From: Meconema thalassinum
Taxonomy: Eukaryota > Arthropoda > Insecta > Orthoptera > Tettigoniidae
Assembly: GCA_946902985.2 (NCBI GenBank)
Contig: OX336391.1
Location: 72,145,947 to 72,209,946, forward strand
Reading direction: 5' to 3'
DNA length: 64,000 nucleotides
The stretch's first letter is position 1. Every line of letters begins with the position of its first letter. Positions 1 to 12,398 of this stretch are shown here, in pieces. The position numbers and the translations under genes are program-made. The notes beneath the pieces were generated by a model. It had not been told where the DNA came from. It searched no databases and worked only from the letters and a program-made list of their open reading frames with translations.

Positions 1-510
1 TATATTGAGCACACACAGTTATGAAAAAGAAAGGAATTTACTGAGTCAAAATAAACAAATTCTAATTACACAAACAGCTTTACATAAAATAGAAATAAAA
101 TAAGAAAATGACAACAAATTAAGCCCAAAGAAAAAATAATAATTCAAATAATAATAATAACAATAAGGGTGTTAATAAAAGTTAAAATTCGAATAGATTA
201 ATAATTTAAAACGAAATGGTTTACTTAATAACAATAAGAAGAAGAATTACGAGAATGCCAAACAGAACCTCACAAAAACAAAATAATCAAATGTACTGAT
301 CCAGAAAGCGAAGACTAATCATGTCGGCAAGCAGCTGTTCCAAGAAGAAAAAATGAATTCATAATGTCTGTAAAATCCACTGATAGCTGTTGCCGTGACC
401 CTCAGGTCTCACAAACCGCAAACACAGGAAAAGAAATCTTCACGATGACAAGAAGGTAAAATCAATTAAATAAAAATTAAACATGACCTTTATAATAATA
501 AAAATATAGG
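1..510. other. AT-rich non-coding sequence
   Basis: A/T-rich sequence with short TAA/AAT runs and no open frame that resembles a protein. It lies upstream of the first LINE and may include flanking DNA or the far 5' end of that element; I cannot place the boundary. Confidence 0.5.
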
Positions 511-858
511 GCCCTAGGAATCAACCTGGGGAGGTCTATAAATATGTAGACCTGAACAAAGGGAGTGTGATGTGATGATACTAACCAACAAAATCAGTAA
601 TACAAGGATTCAGCAGAAGAGAATCCTCATAACCTCTCCACTCCAACTCCCAACACTGACCTGCACGTGGTGTCCCCTGCTAAGCTGAGCAACCCAGTGG
701 AAGGTTGGGTAATCAATCCCAGCGGGAAACTGGGTCAGTGAACAGACTAGTGTTGGGGGGGACTGAGAATTCTTTTCTCAGTTCTTTCACCTTTCTGACT
801 AAAATTCAGGATTGTAATTCGAGGATTTATCCTCCCCTCAAGGTGAAACCTTAGATAG

Positions 859-1775
859 TCGACCACGAAAAGTCATTTGAAGAATAATTCCGCCGTCTGT
901 AATGATAGATTACAGAAAACACAGCCTTCGGATACGGTGGGCTCTCATGCGGAAGATAATAACGAATCGGAGCGTCTGAAAACTCATCAAGTAGCAAACA
1001 AACAAATACTACAGAAAATCAAACCTAAACAAGTCTCATTCTTTTCTACACATAATGTTAACTCTCTGGTTCAAACTGGAAAATTGAAGAACATCACGGA
1101 TATCATGAGAAGTCATAAAATTCTAATTATGGCCCTTCAGGAAATTAGAAATAGTGGTCAAGACCATCTGGAATCACAAGGATACAGACTATATAAAGGA
1201 ATTCCAGGAAAACGAGTTATGAAAAATTGTCCACAAATTGGTAACGGATTCTTAATAGATCTCAGAATCATTGACTCGATAACAGAATTTAAATCGCAAT
1301 CCTCCAGACTTACGACCCTAACTTTGAAATCGGCAAATAAAACATATACAATTATTAATGCACATGCTCCTACTAATCAAAAAACATCATCATTAAGGAC
1401 AGAGAAGGAGTATAAATAGCTGGGATCTTTTGGATCAAACTTTAATAAACATCCCTTCAACAAACATCAAAATTCTCCTTGGTGATTTCAATGCGCAACT
1501 TGGACAAGAAAGAAGATAAAGAGATAACAATGGAAAATAGACAGCACATAAACGAACCAATAAAATGGTCAAAGATTAGTCGAAATTTGTAGAAACCACA
1601 AATTAATCTCTAAATCAACATGTTTTAAAAGAAAGCCCCATAAATTGAAAACTTGGAAACATCCTGACTTCAGAACGGGTGAATGGCAGTTGGATCATGT
1701 CTGCATGGATAAATTTCACCATCGCGAAATGCACAATGTGAGGTTCTAAGGGCAGTTGGCTCAGGATCAGACCAC
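859..1775 (+). pseudogene. LINE AP-endonuclease domain, broken
   Basis: The N-terminal part reads openly to a stop at 1,417-1,419. It holds the first endonuclease block (THNVNSL) and the metal-binding Glu region (MALQEIRN), then an HAPT block. After the stop, the GDFNAQLG motif follows at about 1,481-1,501 in another frame, and the terminal GSDHNVV motif at about 1,762-1,780. These are the usual motifs of an APE-type LINE endonuclease, which nicks target DNA for target-primed reverse transcription. No convincing ATG opens the frame; it runs back to a stop at 856-858. Dead copy. Confidence 0.8.
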
Positions 1776-1778
1776 AAT

Positions 1779-2486
1779 GTGGTAAAGATAAAAATAAAAT
1801 TAACTCCAATGGCCAAGAAAAAAACTAATAAAAACAATAGGAGGAAATTTGATCCATCTTCCTTAATAAAAAATATAGAGTACTGTGAAAGAACAGGAGA
1901 AGAATCTCTCAACACTAAAACATTGGACGAATTAATCACTAAATTAAAATCTATAGCAGAGGAGTTAGCACCAATAAATCCAAGCAAAAAACATGAATGG
2001 TGCAATGTAGATTGTGATCAAGCAATACAGAAAAGACACCAAGCATGGATAAAACATCAAGCTCTAAAGTCAGAAGAATCAAATTTAGAACTAACTATAC
2101 AAAGAAAATTAACCCATAAAATCATCAGACAAACGAAACGTAATCATCTTAAAAATACACTGGAAAAGATAGAAGACGATTTCAAGAAAAAGCAATCTCG
2201 AGATTATTACAAAACATTTGGTAAATATCTAAAAAAAATTGAAGCTCCAACATTAATGTTGAAAAATCAAACAGGAAAGTTAGCACATTCTAACCAAGAA
2301 AATAAAGAGATCCTTGCAGAAGCATTCGAGAAACTGTTAAATTGTGATGATCCACTGGAAACCCTGCAAGTAAACACTGATACACCTATTTTAACTTCAC
2401 CTGATTTAATAAATCCCCCAAACATTAATGAAGTAGAACTCGCAATTAAAGAACAAAAAATTACAAAACTTGTAGCGAAGACTTAG
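1779..2486 (+). pseudogene. LINE linker between endonuclease and RT
   Basis: 235 codons rich in Lys, Glu and Asn, predicted helical. It starts right after the SDH endonuclease motif in the same frame and ends shortly before the RT block. It includes a HEWCNVDCDQAIQKR segment typical of the region where LINE polyproteins carry a WW/C-D motif between EN and RT. A stop at 2,484-2,486 and a frame change separate it from the RT. It is part of the LINE polyprotein and not an independent gene. Confidence 0.7.
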
Positions 2487-2554
2487 GCTTTGCTGAGATC
2501 TGGAAAAATGCTGGTAAATCTGCGATTATAAATCTTCATCAACATCTAGTTAAA

Positions 2555-3294
2555 ATGTGGATTACTGAAGAAATTCCTGCACACTGGACCATAGGAATAA
2601 TTCATCCATTATTTAAGAAAGCAGACAAAACGAACCCAAATAACTACAGAGGAATTACCCTTCTGGACTGCCCATATAAAATTTTCTCTCGCATAGTTTA
2701 CAACAGGATCAAACACATTCTGGAACCTCAACTTGGAGAATATCAAGGAGGATTTCGCCCTTACAGAAGTTGTCCAGACCAAATCCTTAGCCTGAAATTA
2801 ATAATGGAATATTACAAAAACAGAAATAAGCAACTCTTTATCTCTTTTATAGATTTCAAGAAATCTTATGATAGTATTCATAGACTGACACTGCTAAAAA
2901 TCCTCAGATCATACGGTCTCCATCCTAAATTGATAAAAATCATTCAATTAACATTATCAAACACAAATTCGAAAGTTAAATTTAGGGGAGAAATATCAAC
3001 AGCTTTCAGAGTAAATCTGGTCTCAGACTAGGTGATGGATTATCCCCTCTGCTTTTCAATGTGGCTCTTGATTATATCATGAAGGTTTGGCAAAAGAAAA
3101 ACCCTCTTAAGATCAAAATTGGAACAAAACCATCAATAAAAATAAACTGCTTAGGATTTGCAGATGACTTGGCTCTTTTAGCACTAGACAAGGAAGAGTT
3201 TTGTATTCAGATCACTAGTCTCCAAGAAAATGCTCAAGGGATAGGATTACAGATATCCTTTGAAAAAACTGAGATCATGCCTATGAAACCCTAA
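2555..3294 (+). pseudogene. LINE reverse transcriptase, frameshifted
   Basis: The first part (2,555-3,031) carries the HPLFKKADK block, NPNNYRGITLLD (RT domain 1-2), the GGFRPYRSC block and FIDFKKSYDSI, which holds the first catalytic Asp. A frameshift near 3,030 moves the GDGLSPLLFN block into another frame. The second part (3,061-3,294) carries CLGFADDLALL with the catalytic FADD. This enzyme makes cDNA at the nicked target. The motif wording is RTE-like; other EN-RT clades with FADD cannot be excluded. Confidence 0.85.
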
Positions 3295-4053
3295 GATATA
3301 AATGAAGTCTATATAAATGATCATAAAATTAACCTAATTCCTCAATTTAAGTATCTTGGAGAAATTATAACACATAACTTAAACGAAATAGTAAGTTGGG
3401 TAAATAGAACAAATAAAATGAAAAAGGCACAATCTCTAACCTGATCAACATATAATAAAAATGCCTATCAATAGCTACTAAGATCAAACATTATGAAACT
3501 GTAACTCTCCCAGAAGCCACGTATGCTTGTGAAACACTGTTCCAAATTGAAAATGAACAAAGAACTGATCAGCTCCTCAAAATGGAAAGAGAATCATTAG
3601 AACGTGCATAAATAAAAAGTATCAGGTTGAGGGAGTCTGGAGGATTCTCCCAAATGAAACTGTCTATCGTGAGATTGATCCAATCACCAGCACAATGAAG
3701 AAGAAAATAATTTCATATTTTTTTCACATCTTACGGCTTCCAGAAAACAGAATTGTACGCCAACTGGTGATGAGAAATCTAGGAAAGAAAACTGGAGGAA
3801 AATAGAACCAAGAAATCCAACAAGATCTCAAAGCAGTTGGACTCAAGATAACAGATGCCGAGGAGAAAAATAAAATTAACACCATTCTTAAAACTCACAA
3901 ATTTTCTGCAGAAATGACACTTAGAAAGCCTATGGAGATTTCAGATGAGTTGAGAAAATCCCGATCTAAAAGAATGAAAAAGTACTGGAAAGAGCGCAAG
4001 AACCAAGCAGTACTACCTTCAAAGAAGAAGTGATTGTGGAACGACTGAAGTGG
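3295..4053 (+). pseudogene. LINE C-terminal region, multiply stopped
   Basis: After the RT stop the same frame resumes as FKYLGEII at about 3,340, the thumb-proximal block found in many EN-RT LINEs. It then decays into short open pieces. The last piece is strongly basic (RSKRMKKYWKERK), the same kind of tail that ends the LINE-B copy at 40.4 kb. No separate function. Confidence 0.65.
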
Positions 4054-4071
4054 TCCAATGTGACCAATCAA

Positions 4072-4135
4072 GATTAATAATAATAATAATAAAAATATAA
4101 TGATAATAAAATAATAATAATAATATTAATAATGA
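4072..4135 (+). repeat. 3' (TAA/AAT)n tail of the first LINE
   Basis: Imperfect AAT/TAA trinucleotide run directly after the LINE C-terminal code. RTE-type LINEs end in such simple repeats instead of poly-A, so this fixes the orientation and the 3' boundary. Confidence 0.75.
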
Positions 4136-7100
4136 CGGCACTCGAAAACTAACCCTCATCTCTGGACGATGGATACTCCCAGAACACACAAAAGAAAAGG
4201 AAACCCAGCCAGGTGAAAAACACAAGAAAATATCCCACTATCGGGGAAAAAAAACAGCAGCAAGGAAATGGTCTGCATAAAATAATTGAGAAAATACAAT
4301 TTATTTGCATATGGTGAGCAAACCATATCAGCTGGTTATCTGGTATCACCTCGGTCATTTTCGTCATCAGATCGGATTAAAGATATATTGCCTAGTTAAA
4401 TACTCCCTCAGTTGGCCATACCGAACCTTTCTCAATTCGGTAGAGCCGGTTAGATGAACACAATGTATGGGATCAGACACTTCAAGCAGAGAAAAAGAAC
4501 ACTTAGCACGCTCGCCCATGCAGGTAGGGTCCATGGTCTAAAATCCGGCCTTCCGACCATTTTTATCTGCCGAAGCGCATGCTCTACAAAAATATATGGG
4601 GGCCATAACACACATTAAACGCAGCGTAATCAACACAAATAAACAAAACGAAAGTTAAATGAAACCAGGAGACAGACTACTTATTGAAACAATCTTGGGA
4701 CAACCGCGGCCCGGGGTTTGCTTCCGACCTGGCTCAGCTGTGGGGTAGCGGCGAGGGAGGGGGGCCATGAATCACACCTTATGGCTGCACCCTGTTCACT
4801 GAAACCTTGCCTCACTGGCGCGGCTCGCCATACCAAACAAAAATATTAGAAAAACGTGGCATAAATAAATTTCTTCTGAATAAACAATCCTAACCCAAAA
4901 TATTATAATAAAATGGTCAGCGATCATAAGGCAGTGGGATCTCTCAATCTGCATCGTACGTACGTATGAAAATACTCGTATACAATGAACCGCTGCAATA
5001 AAAATACATACACAAACCTCGGCCGGGACTGGAACCTAACACCCTCAGTCTCCGTGCCGGAAAAACTCTGGAACGATAACGCAAGATGGCGCTGTGACCT
5101 AGAAGTCACACCCGATAAAAAATACACTGCAGCGATCACATATCGGCGTTCATCAGCCCACCAAACTCACCTACTTAACAAAACAATAACGTGTACACTT
5201 CATAGCATCCTCCTTCCTTCTCGAGATCCCACTAGCACGATTATTCCGCTGACGGGCAAAGAACCAAATAAACAGGCTCGAAAACATCCAAATCACAAGC
5301 TGCACTTAAAAAAAAAATTACTCTGTTCTTAAAAAAAAACAGTGGCCACATTACCCTCACCGAGCTTGTATTTTAAACGACACGTTTTCAAAACTACGTT
5401 AACTGACACAAATATTACATATCTCTCACTCAAATTACCATGTCCGAACACTGAAAATTACCTAGTCGGCCACTCAAAAAAGACACACAATCCAATTATA
5501 TTCCATCGGTTTAATCTCGCTGTCGTCCATCCTTCAAAAATCTACCTTGGCCCAGCGTGCATCTCATTACATGGATGGCGGCCCCAGCCACAAAAAAACG
5601 GTGCTCGCCCCGGCACAAAAAAAACATCTATGACTTGACCAGAAAAATCGGCCTCAAACAAAGGGAAATGAATCAATTTCGTTATTGAATTTAAATTAAG
5701 TTTACCTATTGTGTGTTTACCCTCAGTATGAGGTTGATTATTTAACTAGTATCCATGCACGGTAACTTGAGTCCCCATCTTGACTCACTCCATCCTGGAC
5801 TCTCAACCAGCCATATCAAATAATATATCCATTTCTAGAGCACTTCCTACTAATAATAAATACACTGCACTTATTATGAACTTCACTTCTTCTTCCCTAC
5901 TCCACTAACAATGGCGGCCACAACTCGAATAGTATTCAAACGCGAATCAGGCTTCACAAAATGCGCTAACGGGTTGTGCCATCTAAATATCAGGCCTTTT
6001 ACGCCTAGCCCGTATGCTCATTGGTTTTTATAAAAAAAAGAGTACTTGGCACTGCTGTAATTATTTTGTCCTAAATGGCGCGTCGGCCCGGAGACAAAGT
6101 CTCGTGGAGTGTGTCTCTCAAAGGCTTGTCTGGAAATGACCCTCGCCGGTTGGAGGGGGTGGATAGCTACTTAGCCCTCAGGAAACACAATGGGATGCTA
6201 TCGGCGCAATTCCCATTTGAGAAACAAATGGTCTCACGAAACTGTCACAGGGGTCCACGAGTAAGAAAAAATACAGGGATCACAATGGTGCATCTCGTTC
6301 CTGAATCCCATCCTAGGTTGTCTCCCTAAATCAAAAGGATCATATATGCGTTTTGCCGCCAACCTCCCTGGGGTGAAGTCAGACATCTTGGTCCGTTCAA
6401 AACAACCAATGAAATTCAAATCCGCTTGGCAGCTTTCGGGAAGGTTTCCAAGTAACATCTCGCTTCGTGGACAAACCTCAGCGAAGATATTAATATCAGG
6501 AATCTTGGGCGTGAGTTCCTCCTAATTATCAGGCCTTGATGCCTCCAATTCATAAAATTTATTATTATTTAGTATGGGGGATAATTCAAATTTTGTTTAT
6601 CATCTGCAGTTATGGACCTTCTGTCCAATGTACCTAAGGGTACAGTATATAATCGGAAGAGACACAGCTGACCATGGCTGGATACTTGTAAAATGTAATT
6701 GAATAATCACCATGTGAGTGATATAGTCGTTATAAACGTCAGTGGACTTATAATGGAGTGTGTAAGACAGTACTGAGTAAAGTACTTTAGTTTTGTGACG
6801 CCATTGGGAGCATAATATATAATGCTGATTGTTAAGCATTTAATCGAGAAGTTGGTGGAAGTAACCACCCATATTTAATGATCGTCGATGTCAAGTGTGG
6901 CATATATGAAAATACAGTATCCCAGCCAAGTCATGCCAGTTTAAAAATGTTATAATTGGAACATTATATTCATTGCTTTTATTAATAGTCTTGTTGGTTA
7001 ATTCATAAGTCCAATTGTGGATTCGATTTTTGTCAAGCCTCATGAAGCTTCTCAAGTCTTCCCCAAATAATTATACCTATGGTCATGGCATATTTAACGA

Positions 7101-7317
7101 TTAATAAGAAGATAAAATAGTAAGAAATGATAAAATAATATTAAATTATTTAATAATCAGAAATGATTGATTGAATATAATTCTAATGGAATTTAAGGAA
7201 ATATAATACTACTGAACCAGTATTGGAAGCTTTTCAGCTTGGGATTTTTGAAAATTTGTGTCTTCGTCCCTTGATTGCGTGGTCGACGGACCCGATTTAA
7301 CACAGTTTGCTAAGGTT
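4136..7317. other. Non-coding stretch, no recognisable gene
   Basis: Mixed composition. Open frames of 70-115 codons occur (for example 4,985-5,332, 5,342-5,638 and 6,075-6,329 on +), but none shows a known domain or convincing codon structure. A moderately GC-rich patch at 4,700-4,850 and another at 6,060-6,480 look like old repeat sequence. I see no promoter, RNA gene or terminal repeat that I can defend. Confidence 0.5.
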
Positions 7318-7344
7318 ATATATATCTAATATATATATATATAT
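7318..7344. repeat. TA/AT microsatellite at the LTR element's left edge
   Basis: Imperfect (TA)n run that stops exactly where the LTR begins. The right flank (21,771 on) reads ACATAT, so the target duplication is not exact; slippage in this run could have altered it. Confidence 0.7.
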
Positions 7345-8642
7345 TGAACCCTTTAGTATTGCAGTGTTTATATGCAAGAATCTTGATCAAGGGGTCGCGC
7401 TCAGTTCATAGTGTGATGTTTACGTTCGCCAAACAGCATGCTCTACTGAGGCAAGGGTCATAGGATTAAAACTATAATTAAGAAAAGAAGTGACAAGACG
7501 TAAAATAATAACATAATTTAATGACTATTAGTGCAAAAAAATGAATATAGACAACAAACATAAAAATATTCCTCCCTGAATCTTCCCATGACAGAAATAT
7601 CTATCAACGTTGAGGAGATAGACAGATCTCCTCCTCATAAAAATGTGGATCCAAGTTCCACTAACTTGCATTGGGATTTTATTACGCGTAATGACTAACT
7701 ACGAGGACTGAGTACTTGGATGACTGTTCGTTTACATCGGGTAATAGCCACGATGCTTACGAACAATCATCTCGTAAATCAACGTTTATGGATATAGGAC
7801 ACAACACTAATAAAAACCCTTAAAATCAATGCTGACACACAATCTAAAATCTAATATTTACAGGAATCTCCCTCGAGACCCTCCTTCAGTGCGATGACGC
7901 ATCTGACAAATGAGCTGCCAACACGGCCAATTGCTCAATACACAAACAAGGAAAAGACAGCATCGCACGTGACTGCACGGGTCACTAATACGGAACATAA
8001 ACATGGAATGAAACCAACAACAACAAAAGCCTCACCGGCTGAGATTACCTTATATGAACAAAAATGCACGTTAAGCTAACGCTCCGGAGATTATAGTGAT
8101 TCGTAGGCAACTCCCATTTATTTAAACAATTTTATCATCGATCAGTTCGTATTCTGTATTTCAAGTAACTTTACGGAGCCAACAAACACTCCACTAATGA
8201 CCTCGATGCAATCCTTTCAGCCCGCTTGGGAAAACAGCTTCCCCCTTCCTCAACTATTGTCATCGTCCAGCTCCAGTGTGTAAAAATAACTTGACCAACT
8301 GTCCCGTTATCTCGTAGAATCAACAGCAACAAATCTCAACCACATAAACATATGGTAAGACATTAATCGATATAGCCACATATGTCCTCGCAAGGTAACG
8401 ATATGGGCTTGGCACCAAGCTGACAGAAATCAGTCTACGCTGAAATTCCCGCTTGTAATGACCAACAAAATACACATACACACACTGCTGGGAATGACAT
8501 AACACATTTCACACAGGTCGGTTGAATCAGATGCTCACAATCTATTTAAGAATATTAAAACCTACGAGAGAGCTGACTGCTCCTCGCCACAATTCACATT
8601 GCTCCAACGGCAATAAACTCACTGAATCTGATCAATAATAAA

Positions 8643-10610
8643 TGATACGTGCAAGGGCACGTCTCTACTATTTCAAACATGTATTTAATCATGGATGCTG
8701 TACTTGAAGTTTGAATCGTCCGCTTCGCCGCTCAGTACCGTCTGTGACCAAAAGATGGTAGCTGCAGGCGGACTTTGGAAAGATCCAAGTAGTTCCTGCT
8801 TATTCACCAATAGAGTGCGTTGGTGTTTCCTTTAAAACTCTACCAATTCGTGACATAAGTGAAAAACAATTATGATTCTACGTCATAAAACAAAGAACGG
8901 TGTGTGTTCTTGATGCCGCCAAATTATGAACTTATTTATGACATTGTTGTTTGAGGTGTCACTCCGTGATTGGACAATATTATTTACATGAATACAGTTC
9001 GAAAATGACACGCAAAAATAATTCTCCGCCATTTTGGGAGTCTCCATTAGCTGTCGCCAAGAGAAATAAGAAGGACTGCTGGTGAAAGGTGTCTCCGCTG
9101 ATGGGGGGGGGGGGGGCGGTTGCCTCCCCCATCCTCTTCGAAATATAAATATATTCAAGAGAAGATATGAATGCCAATTCTACTTGGAAATTACCTGTGA
9201 TCTTCAGGTTGTGAGTTTCTTCGTTTAGACGTGTGAAATGTGATTACATCTCGATGCGTACTTCGCTTGTGACATCGAAACGGCACATGGGCGTGTTAGC
9301 CATGTTTAAGGCAATTAGTGCCGTAGTTTTTATTTATATTGTATGTTAATTACTTTATTATTATTGTGTCTCCTCTGTGAAGAATTTAAGGTACGTTTTT
9401 TTTTTTAAATTTAATTTATCTAATTATTTAATTTTGGGAGCTCCCAATTTGGCCGTGTACGAATGTTGATCTTCTGTTATGTTCTGGCTTGTAAGCCTAA
9501 AATTTCTTTTACGTTTTAATAGCGTTTCCTTATATATATTAAGTTTCTTATTTATTTTTTTTGTTTATCTTCTGGAGACACATTTATTAGTTTATTTCAC
9601 GTTTAAAGTATTATTTATTTTCTTTTGCCAATCTTTTGATTGATATAGTATTCAAATTAATTTATTCATGATCCGTGCCCTTTACACTTGTAATAGTTTT
9701 TAAATGTAATTGTTTTCCGCCGTACATTTCCATACGCTGATGATAAAATTTATTTAATTAATTGTTTGCCGTAATTTCGATCTGGCATGTTTGTGTGTCG
9801 CCATGTCTGCTGTTTGCCGTGATGCATTGTGGTCTCGTGGTCAGTCCATTTGGCGCGGGTCTCAAAAACAGTCGTGTTGTGTGTTAACTTCAACTTTTTT
9901 TTAAATGTAATCTTGTTGATGTTAATTTTGTGATTTTTGGTAATGTCCTTGTGTTTTTCGCCGGCGTGCATATCATTTATTTATTTATTTTCTGTCACAT
10001 TTTTTTTTAAATTAATATTTAATTTAATTTCAATCCTTATTTTTTTGGCGTGGCCTCAACATCTGCATGTCGGATCGTGATTGCATTTCCTTGCAATTTA
10101 TCAAGCCCTTTCTCATTGTGTTGTGCATGTAATTTCTATTTTAACCTTTGGGCTGTTTAATTTTTATTTTTATTTTAAATTAAGTCTTTCCTCTTCTTTG
10201 CTTTGCAAGCAAGCATGTTAGGCGCTATCTGGCCTTCTTGGAAATTGGTGTTGGCTGATGCATGTTCTCTTTCCTGGTGGAAGTTTTAACTATTAAACTT
10301 TATTTTATTCCTTTTTACTAATGTTGTGGCATTATTTCACCGACGGGTGTTCCGTTGATTTTTGGGGGGTGTTTGTACGATAGCCTGTGTGTGTTGTCCC
10401 CTTCTCCTTCTTCCTTCCACCCCTTTTGGAGCTCTTCTGTCGGGACTTGTCTTCTGGAGGTGGTTTTGCTGCGGAAGTGACCCGGACCTCTGAATACAGG
10501 TAAGTTGGCCCATCCACGTTCCCCGTACTCGTCTCATTCTGGTAAGCAAAGCGTTGGCTATCGAGTCGCCAACGTGCTGCTTGCCAGTGCCGTTAATGTT
10601 TGGGGTAGCA
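8643..10610. mobile_element. TG...CA insertion with 5-bp target duplication, solo-LTR-like
   Basis: 1,968 bp flanked by ATAAA on both sides (8,638-8,642 and 10,611-10,615). The undisturbed LTR at about 20,296-20,315 has a single ATAAA, so the insertion is proven by its empty site. The ends TGATAC...GTAGCA form an imperfect inverted repeat. TG/CA ends with 5-bp duplication and no coding sequence fit a solo LTR of a Ty3/gypsy or BEL element. A long T-rich stretch fills 9,360-10,340, and a consensus splice donor (CAG/GTAAGT) sits near 10,498 on +. Orientation is unresolved. Confidence 0.85.
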
Positions 10611-11257
10611 ATAAACATTACAAAGATTAATTTACCCTCCAATCTACTGTATGATTATATTAATTCAGTCCTACTTCTGAAACAAAATATATCTCCGAGA
10701 GACGTTTCTTAACCGCATTGCGTGCACATATGCAAACACGGTTGTCCACATAGCCACGTTAGTTAATACAAACAAACAAGAACTTACGACTATGAAAAAT
10801 TGTACAACTGTTTCCATGCAAAAGGTGTGTCAGACCAAAACTAAATATTCTACGTTAATCAATAAAAGCAAGATATTTACAAACAAAATATGTCCCATAT
10901 ACCATAAGTTAACTTGTCAGATAATAAGAATATTATTCAGTACTCATCCTCGGCCAGTCACCGTCAACGAACATCTGCAGCCATCTCCCTACTTAATGCT
11001 GCTTAGCTCATCTCAAACATCTCGACGGAGTGTTGACAGTTCCAAACTTCTTCCAGGATAAGCGATGTCATCTCTCGTGCTGATGCAAAAAGTTATAGAT
11101 TATTACACATTCGATATCTGACTACTAAATTCACCGTTTTAGGTACTTATTTCCCCAGAACAGTCTGTTGGCGAATTGTCGATGATACTGTCCCTACAAA
11201 ATAGTACTGTGACTATCTATCACACTGAATTTACAACACATTTGTATAAATAAAAAT

Positions 11258-11430
11258 CTGTGTCCTCATGACACGCAAAGTACAAGTGCCTACGTCCTTA
11301 GACGCGCAAAATGTAATAATAACCTGTGTCTTCCGACACACAAAATGTAGTGATAACCTACGTCCTCAGACGTACACAATGTAATAATAACCTACGTCCT
11401 CAGACGCACAAATTGTAATAATATTTCTTG
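11258..11430. repeat. Hairpin-forming tandem repeats in the 3' LTR
   Basis: Five to six degenerate units of about 34 bp, each holding a small inverted repeat around the core GTCC/GTCT...GAC, then a spacer like AAAATGTAATAATAA. Stems are 4-6 bp with loops of 4-5 nt. The best are TGTGTC/GACACA (11,325-11,340) and TACGTC/GACGTA (11,359-11,374). The array is also present in the other LTR, so it belongs to the element. Confidence 0.8.
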
Positions 11431-12082
11431 GCTCTTCACGCCACTTATAAATGAACTGGCCCTAGGTATCGATAGGGGGGGGGGGGGGATTATATAAAAA
11501 TTTCTCAAAGTAATTGTGGTACAGGAATGAAACAAATATCACTGAACTCGTAAAATTGCGCAGGTCAAGAATATGCCCATTAATTCTAGAATCGATCGTA
11601 GAGATGTTGTCTAGCCGATCTCCCGCGTTAATGCTAGCTATCGCGTGCCCAAGCTAGACTTGGCGCGTTCGTAAGCATTCATCTCTCATTGGTTTAACTT
11701 TTTCGTTAACTTCGCGGTTATTATCAGACCTTGGCCTCGTAGGAGTGTCCAGTAGTACCATCAGCCACTCACGTTACTGCATTATATTTTTTCTAGGCGC
11801 GAATAGTACAATGAACATGCCATAAGCGTGTCTCACCACGCGTCCCTTCTATTTTGAGGTAGCCACCACCTGTCCTTCTGAAACATTGCTAGGCTCTTTC
11901 TTTCCACAATCCTTAAGTATTTAGCATTTTGTCAACCTGCTGCAGGTATGACCCCGCTGTCTCCAACAAATGCTTGAAGTTTCCTCATCTTCGTCTGGCT
12001 ATTTCATGACGCTGGTGGAAATATTAATTAATTGGAGAAATAAAACCTCGAATCATTTATCCATCAGAGGATAAAGGTTTCA

Positions 12083-12398
12083 CAACTCCTTCACTCACAA
12101 AATTTCGAACTTAGGATAAAGTCGATAATTTTTAAAAGACTTCCGTAGGCCAATTTGTTTTATTTCAGAATCACCCCTTTTCTATTACTTGGTCTAGCCG
12201 CTCCTGTCTTGAATGGCATTTACTCGTTTTATTTCCTGCTTGGACCTCACCCATTCAGCTGCTTGCGTGACGCGCTGATGCCTTAGGCAACACTCTGCCC
12301 GTCTCGTTAATGTTTGTCAACACCATCTCCACTTCCTTCTTCACGTGCCGTACTCAACTGCCCCCCGTCCACTTGGTTGATATAGGACGTCCATATAT
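12083..12398 (-). other. 3' untranslated segment and possible polypurine tract
   Basis: Sequence between the integrase stop and the 3' LTR. On the minus strand the last bases before the LTR read GAGTGAAGGAGTTG, which is purine-rich and could act as the plus-strand primer. No env-like frame fits here. Confidence 0.5.

Larger units (their letters stand above)
511..4135 (+). mobile_element. Decayed EN-RT LINE (RTE-like), plus strand
   Basis: A non-LTR retrotransposon copy read in pieces: a GC-richer leader (about 511-858), an AP-type endonuclease, a Lys-rich linker, a reverse transcriptase with FADD, a basic C-terminal tail and a 3' run of TAA/AAT repeats. The order EN-linker-RT-tail and the simple-repeat 3' end match the RTE and related clades. 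Several stops and frameshifts make the copy non-functional. The 5' end is a guess, set where base composition changes; the 3' end is set by the repeat tail. Confidence 0.85.
7345..12082 (-). repeat. 3' LTR of the gypsy-like element, split by an insertion
   Basis: Direct copy of 19,002-21,770. Without the insertion and its duplicated 5 bp (1,973 bp) it is 2,765 bp, against 2,769 bp for the other LTR. The boundaries are where identity to the other copy stops, at TG and CA. At 2.8 kb these LTRs are long for the superfamily. Open frames inside it (for example 7,894-8,079) are shared by both copies only because the DNA is duplicated; I do not regard them as genes. Confidence 0.95.

Noticed and set aside
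7894..8079. 61-codon plus-strand frame in the LTR, with similar text in the other LTR
   Set aside because: Both copies exist because LTRs are duplicated; the second copy is broken by a stop (ATAAGA in place of ATATGA) and the protein has no domain.
8320..8505. 61-codon minus-strand frame conserved in both LTRs (also 19,980-20,165)
   Set aside because: Identity reflects the recent common origin of the LTRs and gives no evidence of selection; no recognisable motif.
12083..12398. Env-like gene downstream of integrase
   Set aside because: Only 316 bp lie between the integrase stop and the LTR, with no open frame of use.
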